64,000 nucleotides of DNA from Terriglobia bacterium (lineage in GTDB: Bacteria; Acidobacteriota; Terriglobia; Bryobacterales; UBA6623), in contig VXMF01000048.1 in the NCBI GenBank assembly GCA_009841225.1, forward strand, positions 62,001 through 126,000, in the 5' to 3' direction. This document shows positions 20,013 to 28,821 of this stretch, piece by piece; position 1 is the stretch's first letter; each line of letters opens with the position of its first letter. The position numbers and the translations under genes are program-made. The notes beneath the pieces were generated by a model, which saw only the letters and a program-made list of their open reading frames with translations, had not been told where the DNA came from and made no database searches.

Positions 20013-21068
20013 CTATTCGGCCCAGCCGTGCGCGTCTTGCACGCTGACCATGACGGCCAGGATGTCGTTCCACGTTTGCGGGTCCATCATCACGGCGTTG
20101 GGGAACATGCAGCCGTCCCAGCAAATGTGACGGCATGCCTTCGTGAGTTGGCCGCCCCCGTCCCGTAGCCAGAATCCCGCGTGGCGGGTGATGTCGAGCC
20201 GCCCGTTCGGATCAGTGGCCTGGCAGTGCCGGCCGGTCCGGTCATGGCTGCCGCTGCCGAATACAGTGCCGTCATTTTGGGCCACGTGGAAGTCGTTGGT
20301 CCACGGGCGCAGGGCGCCGGTCACTTGACGCAGGGCATCGTCCAGCTGGGCACCGTCATTCCAGGCGAAGTCACCTGGCAGGATGGCGTGCTCCGGTGCG
20401 TTGTAGCCCAGCGTGTAGAGTAAGGTGTGGGCCATGTCGGCCTGAAAGCCAACGTGGTCATCACCCACGCCCTCAAGCACTTCCAGCATATACTTCCAGC
20501 TGTGCATGCTGCCCCAGCAAATCTCGCCCTCGGCGGATAGGCGTTCGCCGTGATCGGCAGCAATCGCCGCCGCCTGCCGGAACGTCTCGACGACGTTGGC
20601 GGTGTTGCCTGCCGGATCCTTCGCCCAGTCCTCGACCCCGCTGGCGGAGTCAATCCGGATCACGCCGGACGGGCGGATGCCCCACTGAGTTAACTTGCTG
20701 GCGATGCCACAGGCCTTCCTAATGGCGGTCAGGAAGGCGGCACGTCCGGCGCCTGGGTCAATCGCAGCGCCCCCACCGGTCGGTTCCCAGACTGGTGCGA
20801 CGACAGAGCCGATTACCAAGCCTCGCGCCGCAAACTTGTCGACCCAGGCCTTGAGCTCGTCGTCGCTGCTGTCAATGCCGATGTGCGGTTCGGAGAGGAA
20901 CAAGTCCACTCCATCGAACTTCCTGCCATCGACCTCGGCGTTGGCAGTCAGGTCGAGCATGGTCTCGAGGGCGATCGGCGGTTCGTCATCCGGCCCGTCG
21001 CCGCCCTTGCCCACGACTCCGGGCCAAGCGGCATTGTGCAGTTTCGGGAAGTTGTTGCGGTTGTTCAT
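20013..21068 (-). CDS. Sugar phosphate isomerase/epimerase-type TIM-barrel protein
   Basis: A 351-residue protein with a xylose-isomerase-like TIM barrel. Likely metal-site segments are FDGVDLFLSEPHIG, LSAEGEICWGSMHSWKYM, HVGFQADMAHTLLYTLG and WTNDFHVAQNDGTVFGSGSHDRTGRHC. The glutamate, the aspartate-histidine pairs and the late histidines fit the usual divalent metal centre. There is no signal peptide, unlike the related gene at 33867. The start is set at MNNRNNFPKLHNAAWPG because five upstream codons lack support. Substrate unknown; it stands alone between convergent and same-strand neighbours. Confidence 0.75.
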   Translation of the reverse strand: MNNRNNFPKLHNAAWPGVVGKGGDGPDDEPPIALETMLDLTANAEVDGRKFDGVDLFLSEPHIGIDSSDDELKAWVDKFAARGLVIGSVVAPVWEPTGGGAAIDPGAGRAAFLTAIRKACGIASKLTQWGIRPSGVIRIDSASGVEDWAKDPAGNTANVVETFRQAAAIAADHGERLSAEGEICWGSMHSWKYMLEVLEGVGDDHVGFQADMAHTLLYTLGYNAPEHAILPGDFAWNDGAQLDDALRQVTGALRPWTNDFHVAQNDGTVFGSGSHDRTGRHCQATDPNGRLDITRHAGFWLRDGGGQLTKACRHICWDGCMFPNAVMMDPQTWNDILAVMVSVQDAHGWAE

Positions 21069-21188
21069 GGTTGTGCGAGTCAATAATATCGCATCGCCGC
21101 ATACGGACTTCGCCGAGCGCGCTGGCGATAGCGCGAGCGTGCCCCGTTGACAGCAAGGGGATGCACTTGCCGAGCCCTCGGCGCGGTC

Positions 21189-22709
21189 TCAGGGAGCAGT
21201 GATTTCCAGCGCGGCGGCGGCCTGCGTCTCTTGCCGCGCCCGTGCCTGAAGGGCTTGGTACGTGGCGAGCGCCTCGCGGGCTTTGTCCGGCATGCCTGTC
21301 CTCTGATACGCCTGGGACAGCTGGTAATGCACGCTCCCGTCGGTGTCTAGGCTGGCGGCGGCACGCAGGTGCTCCACTGCCTTGGCTGGCTCGTCGACTG
21401 CGAGGTATGACCTGCCGAGGTCAAGCCTCGCGGACAGCGGTGGCAGCGGGCCCTCCAGAGCGCTCTCCAGCAGCGGGATGGCGTTCTCGAAATCCTGCGC
21501 TTCGGCCAGCAGGTTGCCCAGCATCGCAGCCCATCGTGAGTCGCCCGTATCTGATTGGCGGAACTTCTCCAGCAGGGGCCGCGCTTCCTCAATGCGGCGT
21601 GCCAGATAGAGGAGCTCGGCCATCTGTCTCTCCAGTGCGCCATCTTGAGGGCGAATCGCAAGTGCCGCCCGGGCCGCCTCGGCTGCCTCGGAGAACTCCG
21701 ATTGCGCCGCCAACAGGTCTGCGACTAGGGTCAACTGATCCGCCGATTCAGGCAGCCTGCGCAAACCGTGGAAGGCATCGGCGGACAGCGCGGCGTAGGC
21801 TCTTGCCGCCCAGTAGTACTCTTCCGATGATGCGTTGGATGAAACGGGCACGATGGCATCGAATTGTCCCGCCTCGAATGCGCACTCGAGGGATCCCGAA
21901 CGGGAGCAGTCCGCTTCGGGCAGGGAAGCGGCGCGTGTGCGCTCGACCTGAGCCCAGTCCCGGCGGCCAGCTTGCTCATACAAGGCGGCGAGGGCTTCGT
22001 GGTCGGAGCGCCTCCTTGGCCCCCTTGCCATGGCCTCTCGGAACAGGTACAAGGCGCTTGGGAACTGTTTCGCAGTCAATCGCGTGTAAGCCAAGAGGCG
22101 CAACATGTGCTCGGACTCGGGATCCCGCTCCTGCAATCCCGCAATCGCCTCGGATGCGAGTTGCTCGTAGCAACGCACCAATCCGGCGTATGGAAACGGA
22201 TTGGTGCCGTCCTGTTGCCTGAGCCTCACCCAAGCATCCGACGCTTCGGAGTACTCTCCCACCGCCTCCAGAGCGTCTCCTAGCAGTGCGCGAGCGAAGG
22301 GATGCGCGGGATTCAAGCGGACCGCTTGGCGCAACGGCTCGACTGCCTCCGCAAAATCTCCCAGCCGCGAATAGGAGGCTCCCAGGAAGAAGTGCGCCGG
22401 AAAGGACGACGGCATCGCCGACGCAGCCGAGCGCAGCGGAAGGACAGCGGCAGTGTCTTGGCCGCTCAGATGCAGTGCCATCCCCAGATTGGCCTGCAGC
22501 GACGGTTCACCCGGGTAGCTGGCGGCCAGCTGGCCATACAGTTCGGCGGCCTTCGCGAAGCGCTCCTCTTGCATTGCCTTGCTGGCTTGGGAGGCGATGA
22601 CCGATGGATCAGTCTGTGCGAAGAGGTTCGCGAAGGTGGCGAGGAGAAAGGCGGACCGAAGGACCGTGGAGCAAGGATGGCTTGGCGATCTCAACTTGCA
22701 CTCCGGCAT
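21189..22709 (-). CDS. Exported TPR-repeat protein
   Basis: A 506-residue protein with a hydrophobic segment near the start (STVLRSAFLLATFANLFAQ) that looks like a signal peptide. It is followed by tetratricopeptide repeats through most of its length, for example RFAKAAELYGQLAASYPGEPS, TAAVLPLRSAASAMPSS, DFAEAVEPLRQAVRLNPAHP, ENAIPLLESALEGP and KAVEHLRAAASLDTDGS. TPR arrays are protein-binding scaffolds; periplasmic ones in Acidobacteriota are common but mostly uncharacterised. No enzymatic domain is present. Confidence 0.8.
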   Translation of the reverse strand: MPECKLRSPSHPCSTVLRSAFLLATFANLFAQTDPSVIASQASKAMQEERFAKAAELYGQLAASYPGEPSLQANLGMALHLSGQDTAAVLPLRSAASAMPSSFPAHFFLGASYSRLGDFAEAVEPLRQAVRLNPAHPFARALLGDALEAVGEYSEASDAWVRLRQQDGTNPFPYAGLVRCYEQLASEAIAGLQERDPESEHMLRLLAYTRLTAKQFPSALYLFREAMARGPRRRSDHEALAALYEQAGRRDWAQVERTRAASLPEADCSRSGSLECAFEAGQFDAIVPVSSNASSEEYYWAARAYAALSADAFHGLRRLPESADQLTLVADLLAAQSEFSEAAEAARAALAIRPQDGALERQMAELLYLARRIEEARPLLEKFRQSDTGDSRWAAMLGNLLAEAQDFENAIPLLESALEGPLPPLSARLDLGRSYLAVDEPAKAVEHLRAAASLDTDGSVHYQLSQAYQRTGMPDKAREALATYQALQARARQETQAAAALEITAP

Positions 22710-22921
22710 CGCGACAACGCTCGGCTTTATGATGGCACGCTGATTTCTACTTGCGACATTACGGGGCAGGCTGCCATCAATCCATCCGGTGCGACGGCGT
22801 CATCCCGGGCACTCAGGCGGCTTTGCTTGAAGCTTAGCGACTGCCGGATAAGGGATACTCCGATGCCTCGTCGGAAGCAGTTGGTTGCTGTGCTGTTGCG
22901 CCTTACTCTGGAATTGGACGA

Positions 22922-22951
22922 ATAAAAGGGGCCTGCCCGAAGGCAGGCCCC
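22922..22951 (-). terminator. Rho-independent terminator of the first TonB receptor gene
   Basis: On the minus strand a perfect 10-bp stem, GGGGCCTGCC with GGCAGGCCCC, closes a TTCG tetraloop and is followed directly by TTTTATT. It lies 27 bases past the receptor stop codon. This is a textbook intrinsic terminator. Confidence 0.9.
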
Positions 22952-22978
22952 GACAATAGGCCGACTGAGCGCGTCGAG

Positions 22979-25900
22979 CTAGAAGCTGAACCGTAGCCCG
23001 ATGCGGATTACGCGCGGGTTTGATGCGCTGGTGATTGTCATGAAGCCCCCGCTGTTCACGTTGTCGTTGAAGCGTCCGAACTGAGGAGTGTTCGTCAGGT
23101 TGAAGAACTCAGCCCGGAACTGCGCTTCGGCGGTCTCCCCGATCGGAAACTTCTTGAAGATGCTCAGGTCGAGGTTTGTGACTCCCGGCGTGTCGAGGAT
23201 ATTGCGCCCCGAGTTGCCAAAGCGCTGCTCGGTGACCGGCGCGAATGAGCTTGGGTCGTAGTAGTGCTGTCCAGGCCCGACTCCGCCCAGCTTCCTCACG
23301 GGGCCAACTTGGTCCGCAGTCTGCACCGCGCTGGCGGCGTTCAGTGAGGCGCCTGAGGCGCGGATGCTCCTCGGTGTGCCGGTGAACATAGCCGCGATGC
23401 CGCTGACCTGCCAGTTGCCCAACACCGTGCCAACTGCCGTGTTGTTGTTCTGCAGGAACGGCAGATCATAGACGAAGCCCATCTGGAACATGTGTGTTCG
23501 ATCATACCCCGCTCTGGATCGGTTGCGGTGGAACACGTCTGGGTGATCCCACCAGACACCAGCCCAACCCTCGTCGTCGGCCATGCCGATGGCTTTCGAC
23601 CACGTGTACGCCCCCTTGAGCATCACGCCCCTTGAAAAGCTACGGTTGATGGCCAGTTGCAGCGAGTGATAGTCCGAGTTCAGGTAGCTGTCCCACATGT
23701 TGATATTTTGCCGCCGCCCGGTAATCGAAGCGTAAGGACGGCCTGCGTTACCCTCTCCAGGCCGCGACGCATTGATGTCCTGATCGGCCAGCATGTCCAC
23801 CGACCTGGTCGCCACGTAGCCCAGCGAGGTGATCACTTCGCCCGGCAGGCGTCGCTCCACCGTGAAGTTCCACGAAGCGATGTAGCCGCGGTTCAGGGTT
23901 CCCTCGTATGGGCTGCGGAAGCCAGCGACCAAGGGAACTTCGATCACTCCTTGGTCGACATCTGGCCCGACCACCGGAGGTATTCCGTCGGATAGCTTGC
24001 GGAAGAGCTCGAAGCTGTTGTCGCGCTGGAAGGTGAACGCCACTGTGATCGGGTATTGTCCACGCATTGGGCGCGAGAACGGCATCGGGCTGTAGTTGAG
24101 GCCGAAGCCGGTTCGGACCACCGTCTTGTCGTCGACGCGATAGGCAATACCCGCACGCGGCGAGAGCAGCCCGCTGCTCACTTCGATTCCGGCGTTCTTT
24201 GGCGTGCTGCCGCGACCGCCCATGTACATCAGGTTGGTGTTGGGGTCATAGCGCTCGATTCCCTTGCCTCGGGCGCGCGTCATCAGCGGATAGTACTCGT
24301 AGCGCAGTCCTAAGTTGACGGTCATGTTCGGCGAAACCTGCCAGCGGTCGGTGATGTAGCCGGCGAACTGCCATTCGGCGCCAGTTGCCAGCACGTGCTG
24401 GATTGCCTTACGCATAACCGACGTCTCGCCGAGCAGAAATGCCGCGTAGTGATTGAACTGTCCGGGAGCGGCCCCGCCGTTGAGCGATGTGACATCGCCG
24501 TTGAAGTCAATCACCCCGCGCGGGCCGCCGCCAAGCTCAGGCTGCCAGTGGGCCAGCTTTAGGAGAATGCCGTCGAATCCAAAACGGATTTGGTGCGTGT
24601 TCTTGATCAACGTGAAGTTCTGGCTCGTTGTGTAGTTCTCCTCGACGCGGTCGAGTGGCTGCCAGCCGGGCGCGCCTAAGCGGGTGTAGGGCCCAGGCTG
24701 GATCCGCGGGAAGCCGATTTGGCGCGGGTCCGGGCCGCCCAGCCCCGGAATTCCCAGGCCGAAGTCCTTACCCAGATCGGTGGGATTGACGAACTGATCC
24801 TGCCGCCAGTATCCGACCACGCCGTCGTAGAGGAATGTCGGCGAGAACGTATAGGTGTGGCCGAACGTGCCCAAGTTTACGTACGTCTCCGCATTGCCCG
24901 GACTGCCGCCCGGAGCGGGCCCGCCCGCGTCCCCGAAGATCGGCGTGCCGGAAACCGGCGCGTCCATAAAGCCGTGCTTGGCCCACAGGGAGTACTTGTC
25001 GTTGACCGTGAAATTGATCTTGCTGTCATAGTATGCACGGTCGAACGGAGGCGACCCCGAAGAGTGAAAGTTGTTGTTCGTGCCGGGCTGGTTGGGCTCC
25101 GGGATGTACGTCTGGACCAGCCGGGCTATCGGGCTCTGCAGGCTGCCAGGGATCATCTTGTTGGGGAATAGCTCCCTGCCAGTTCCGTCGGGATTGCCCG
25201 TGTACGGGTTGTAGATGTCATCCTCGTAGGCGCTAAAGTCTCCCATCCGCTGGTCCATTGTCGGCACTTCGTCGCCTGTGCGAACGCCCGAAATCGCCTG
25301 GGTCGTGTTGTCGTAGCTGAAGAAGAAGAAAAAGCGATTCTTGACGAACGGCCCGCCGATCGTGCCGCCAAAGTTGTCGAAGCTGCTCTCCGGCTTGCCT
25401 GCGGCGAAAAAGTTCCTCGCCCGCAAGCTGTCGTCGTCATGGAACCAGAACCCAGAGCCGTGCAGTTCGTTGGTGCCGGACTTGGTGATCACGGTCGTGG
25501 ACGCCCCGCCAGAGAGGCCCTGCTCGGCCTCGCCCGAGCCAGTCGTGATGCTCACTGTCTCGATCGTCTCGGCCGGTGCGATGTAGCCTGCGTGGTGGGG
25601 CAGCCAGACATTGATGCTCGCCGCACCATCGATGCGGGTGACGTTGTTGTTTCGATTCGTACCGTTGACGTTCGTGCTGAGGGCGCGCGCGGGAGTGTCG
25701 AGGATCGAGTTCTGGAACCTCGCCGGCGTTGCGCCGGGTACGAGGTTGACTAGGCTCTGGTAGTTGCGGAAGTTGGGCAGCGGGAAGTTCGTGATCGCTC
25801 TTTGAGTGATCTCCGAACGAGTGTCTGCCTTCTGAGTCTGCAACTGCGCGGCCGAGGCCTCGACCGTGACTTGTTCCGTCACTTGGCCTAGGACCAAGCC

Positions 25901-26236
25901 GACGTCGACTTGAGACACGGCATTCGCCGTTACGTTGACGCCAGTCTCGGTGTGAGTGCGGAAGCCGTCTGACGTGATGGCCACGTCGTAGCTTCCGATG
26001 GGCACGTTCACCAGACGGAACAGCCCGTCCCCGCCCGTCGAGGCGTCTAGTTCCTGGCCCGTGCCGACGTTCACTGCGCTGACGCTGGCACCGGGAACTA
26101 CGGCACCGGTTCCGTCTGAGACGGTTCCAACGATTGAGCCGTACAGCACCTGCGCCGAGGCAGGTGCCGCCAAGCTGAGCGCCAACGCCGTAGTGACAAC
26201 GGCAATAGCGCACAAGCTAAAGGCTTGCTTCATCAT
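22979..26236 (-). CDS. TonB-dependent receptor with carboxypeptidase-regulatory domain (Oar-like), copy 1
   Basis: A 1,085-residue outer-membrane receptor. Order: a signal peptide ending near APASAQ; a carboxypeptidase-regulatory-like domain (VLYGSIVGTVSDGTGAVVPG to about residue 110); a plug region with TVEASAAQLQTQ, PARALSTNVNGTNRNNN and ITKSGTNELHGSGFWF; then a long beta-barrel ending in IGLRFSF with the C-terminal Phe needed for outer-membrane assembly. The start is fixed by GGAGG upstream of ATGATG; an earlier in-frame ATG contains that GGAGG itself. A TTGACA-like element lies at 26377-26382 on the same strand, but no matching -10 was convincing. It likely imports a large, unidentified substrate such as an oligosaccharide. 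Confidence 0.92.
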   Translation of the reverse strand: MMKQAFSLCAIAVVTTALALSLAAPASAQVLYGSIVGTVSDGTGAVVPGASVSAVNVGTGQELDASTGGDGLFRLVNVPIGSYDVAITSDGFRTHTETGVNVTANAVSQVDVGLVLGQVTEQVTVEASAAQLQTQKADTRSEITQRAITNFPLPNFRNYQSLVNLVPGATPARFQNSILDTPARALSTNVNGTNRNNNVTRIDGAASINVWLPHHAGYIAPAETIETVSITTGSGEAEQGLSGGASTTVITKSGTNELHGSGFWFHDDDSLRARNFFAAGKPESSFDNFGGTIGGPFVKNRFFFFFSYDNTTQAISGVRTGDEVPTMDQRMGDFSAYEDDIYNPYTGNPDGTGRELFPNKMIPGSLQSPIARLVQTYIPEPNQPGTNNNFHSSGSPPFDRAYYDSKINFTVNDKYSLWAKHGFMDAPVSGTPIFGDAGGPAPGGSPGNAETYVNLGTFGHTYTFSPTFLYDGVVGYWRQDQFVNPTDLGKDFGLGIPGLGGPDPRQIGFPRIQPGPYTRLGAPGWQPLDRVEENYTTSQNFTLIKNTHQIRFGFDGILLKLAHWQPELGGGPRGVIDFNGDVTSLNGGAAPGQFNHYAAFLLGETSVMRKAIQHVLATGAEWQFAGYITDRWQVSPNMTVNLGLRYEYYPLMTRARGKGIERYDPNTNLMYMGGRGSTPKNAGIEVSSGLLSPRAGIAYRVDDKTVVRTGFGLNYSPMPFSRPMRGQYPITVAFTFQRDNSFELFRKLSDGIPPVVGPDVDQGVIEVPLVAGFRSPYEGTLNRGYIASWNFTVERRLPGEVITSLGYVATRSVDMLADQDINASRPGEGNAGRPYASITGRRQNINMWDSYLNSDYHSLQLAINRSFSRGVMLKGAYTWSKAIGMADDEGWAGVWWDHPDVFHRNRSRAGYDRTHMFQMGFVYDLPFLQNNNTAVGTVLGNWQVSGIAAMFTGTPRSIRASGASLNAASAVQTADQVGPVRKLGGVGPGQHYYDPSSFAPVTEQRFGNSGRNILDTPGVTNLDLSIFKKFPIGETAEAQFRAEFFNLTNTPQFGRFNDNVNSGGFMTITSASNPRVIRIGLRFSF

Positions 26237-26511
26237 TCGTGAATCCTCCATTCAAGTGTTTGGCCGCCGAGCTCGCGCTCTCGACCGCCAATCTCTCTGA
26301 CCCCTGTCTCATCGTGCATTTCGCCTTGACAGGCGCGAGCACCAGTGAGCTAAACTCTCGCACAAAGTTAAGAGATTGTCAAATCAGGGTGTAAAGCATT
26401 GCAGAGAAACTGGATGCCTCCGCTTGGCCGTCCCACGTAGCCGCCAGAGGGGCGGGCCTAGGCTCACTCACCCCGTACGTGAGAGCCTCAGTCCGAGACG
26501 TCAAGCTACCA

Positions 26512-27083
26512 AGCTTGAACTTGGCGATGCTTCCGTCTAGGGGTGCCTCTTTGCTGGTGCCACTGGCCCTGCTGTGCCAGGCGGCGAGTGTTCCTGCCCA
26601 GATTCGCTTCCGAACTGCCTCAGAGGACTCCGGCGTCGGCTTCACGCTGCGCCATGCCCCGACCGAGCGGAAGCGCATGATCGAAACAATGGCGGGCGGG
26701 CGGTCTTCGACTTCGACGAGGACGCGGAGATCGCCACTGTTGGCACCCACCACGGAGCGGCGGTCGCAGACTTTGACGCCGACGGTCGCCTGGAGGTCGT
26801 GGTCAGCGCGTTGGGCGAGCCGGCGCAGCTCTTTCGAAACGTCTCCGAGCCATCACACGCTTGGCTCGCCCTGCAACTGGTCGGCGAGCGATCAGGGTGC
26901 GACGCCCTTGGTGCGAGGGTTCGCGTGGAGGGACAGACCCGTTGGGTAAAGAGCGCCGCAGGCTATGCCTCATCAGCGTTGCGGCCGGTGCATTTCGGGC
27001 TCGGGGACTCCGATCAGCCCGTAGCAGTCGAGATCGATTGGCCCGGCGTCAGAGTCAGGCGCTTTGTCAGACGGTGCTCCTAG
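26512..27083 (+). pseudogene. Decayed, internally deleted copy of the UnbV gene at 31741
   Basis: The first ~190 bases closely resemble the start of the intact gene at 31741, with the same signal peptide (LLVPLALLCQAASVPAQ) and TLRHAPTERKRMIETMAGG. A CTAG present in the intact gene is missing here (GGCGGG-CGGTC), which shifts the frame. Soon after, roughly 1 kb is absent: the frame jumps from VFDFDEDAE to VGTHHGAAVADFDADGRL. The C-terminal ASPIC/UnbV domain then matches again (LQLVGERSGCDALGARVRVEG) until the last residues, which differ. The matching begins at AAGCTTGAACTTGGCGATG and ends near 27055. No functional product is expected. Confidence 0.88.
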
Positions 27084-27535
27084 CCAAGTGTGGGTTCGGC
27101 AACTTCCTGGATGACTTCAATCCAGTTCGCCCCTCGCCGGATCGTCCATTCGCCCGGATCGACGACCTTGTAGCTGTGTCGCCAGCGGTAGTCTTCTTCC
27201 TCCGGGTTCTCGACAACACCCACTCCGATGCGCAGGAAGCGCTCCTCGCCGTCGTCATAGCCCAGTCCCTTGTCGTTGGAGCGGTACTCCTCGATCGGTC
27301 CGGTCATGCGGTCGTGGAGGTAAGGATCGTCGGATTCCTGCCACTCACCAAAGTACTCGTGTCCGGCGTTCTTCAGGCTAAAGATCGCCGCCGACCAATC
27401 GAAGCGCGTCCCGCTGTAGTACCCGTTTTCCGGATCCGGAGGGCACGCCCGCGCCTCAACCTGCTCATTCGCGAACGAAGCGGAGGGGTGACCGGCGCCA
27501 TGACCGCCATAGGGAAGGGCTAGAGAGGCTCTGCC
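27080..27535 (-). pseudogene. Remnant of a conserved hypothetical gene, start codon missing
   Basis: The open frame runs from just after a TGA at 27536-27538 to a stop at 27080, but no ATG, GTG or TTG lies in it before the ATG at 27307. Coding-like residues extend well upstream of that ATG: GYYSGTRFDWSAAIFSLKN, GHEYFGEWQESDDPYLHDR, then GLGYDDGEERFLRIGVGV and YKVVDPGEWTIRRGANWIEV. I recall similar uncharacterised proteins in Acidobacteriota that continue past this end, which would make this copy truncated at both ends. Its 3' end meets the 3' end of the decayed UnbV copy. Confidence 0.6.
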
Positions 27536-27783
27536 TCAGACCGACGAGAGCGTGCGATCGGGCGGAGAGCCGGGATACATGCGCAGCTTCCTTCTCCGCG
27601 TTGCGGAGGGACCGGGAATCGAATTAGCGGATGCCTCCGGTGCCGTCGGCTCGGCCGTTTAGTCGATGTGAATGCGGAAACCGCTGCTCTTTCGAGCGGG
27701 TGCCTCTTTCGCGCTTCAATTTGGCGAGTTCTGCCTGACTCGGCGGCAAAGGTCGGTTAGCGATTGCTCCGAGCGGTCCCAGA

Positions 27784-28602
27784 TCAGCTGGAAGACCGCA
27801 GCCTCGTTTCCAGTTCGCGGACGCGTCGATTCGCCTCGTCCCGCTCGCGCTCTGCGGCCTGCCGCCCGCGCTTTTCGACCTCTCGCTCGCGCTCCGCCGC
27901 CTGTCGCTCTAGCTCTGCGGCCTGTCGGTCTAGCTCTGCGGCCTGTCGCTCGCGCTCGGCTGCGCTGGCCCACTCCTCCCCCGTGCGCGGGTCCCGGAAA
28001 ACCAACACGATCCCCCGCTCCCGCCACTCGCCGCGCAGCTCCAGCCCCAACACCTCGCTGCGTAGCCAGGCCCGGCCCGCGACAGCCACCGCTGTCGCCG
28101 GCTCGTAGCCGCCCGCTCGGGCCAGGTAGCCCTCCAGCGGACTGGCCATCAACTCCCCGACCGGATCGAGCCGCCAGTACTCCCGTACGCCTAGGCTGGC
28201 GTATTCGCCCACTTTGTGCTGCGCATCTCTGGCCGCTGTCGACGGCGATGCCACCTCCAGCACGAAGTCCGGCGGCTTGCCTTCCTCCCACACCAGGTAG
28301 CTGCTGCGGCTCGGGCTGCGCCCCACCCCGTGCACGACCTGCACATCCGGCTGCAGCCAGACCTGGTTGTTGCCACGCCGGTAGTACACCCTTAGTTCCA
28401 TCGCCACCAGCACCTCCGCGCGCTCCCGGAAGTGCAGGCGCAACGCCCCGGTGGCCTGCTCGACGGCGTCGCCGTGAGAGGTGCTCTGCGCGACCCACTG
28501 GCCTTCGGGGTACTCGACCTCGTCGGCCTGCCGCACCTCGGCGGCGACATCCGTCGCTGGAACTGCGGGAACAGGCGTGTCTGTGGTAGTACCGGCTGAC
28601 AT
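27784..28602 (-). CDS. Uma2 family (DUF820) protein with C-terminal coiled coil
   Basis: A 272-residue protein. The core is the PD-(D/E)XK-like Uma2 fold: LRVYYRRGNNQVWLQPDVQVVHG, then PPDFVLEVASPSTAARDAQHK and YASLGVREYWRLDP, containing the D, E-x-x and K-like catalytic positions. From about residue 190 come ERERQAAELDRQAAELERQAAE and further heptads, a long charged coiled coil encoded by a near-perfect tandem repeat (about 27885-27960). Uma2 proteins are widespread and multi-copy, and their nuclease role is presumed rather than proven. The ATG at 28602 is favoured over one 29 codons upstream, whose extra residues look non-conserved. Confidence 0.8.
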   Translation of the reverse strand: MSAGTTTDTPVPAVPATDVAAEVRQADEVEYPEGQWVAQSTSHGDAVEQATGALRLHFRERAEVLVAMELRVYYRRGNNQVWLQPDVQVVHGVGRSPSRSSYLVWEEGKPPDFVLEVASPSTAARDAQHKVGEYASLGVREYWRLDPVGELMASPLEGYLARAGGYEPATAVAVAGRAWLRSEVLGLELRGEWRERGIVLVFRDPRTGEEWASAAERERQAAELDRQAAELERQAAEREREVEKRGRQAAERERDEANRRVRELETRLRSSS

Positions 28603-28821
28603 TTGGACTCGGTGCGTGTGGCGCACCTCCCGTGCCAATGATTGTACAGCCGCAGTAGGTTCACCGGCCGCGGTGCCGCCCATCGGCAATGCTTGCTCAG
28701 GCGTCGAAACTGACTCGATTGTCGACTCTACGCCGAGACAGGGGGTCTAGAAAAGAAAGTGCGATTGTGAAGAAGCGCATGCACCGGATGTTGACCGATT
28801 CCCCACAAGGCCAAGCTCCGA

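Noticed and set aside
27885-27960. Short tandem repeats that could suggest a CRISPR or satellite array
   Set aside because: There are no unique spacers. The repeats are in frame and encode coiled-coil heptads of the Uma2 protein.
27672-28589. A 305-codon plus-strand frame opposite the Uma2 gene
   Set aside because: Its Arg/Pro/Ala-rich composition is what GC-rich antisense gives. The Uma2 protein on the other strand has clear motifs.
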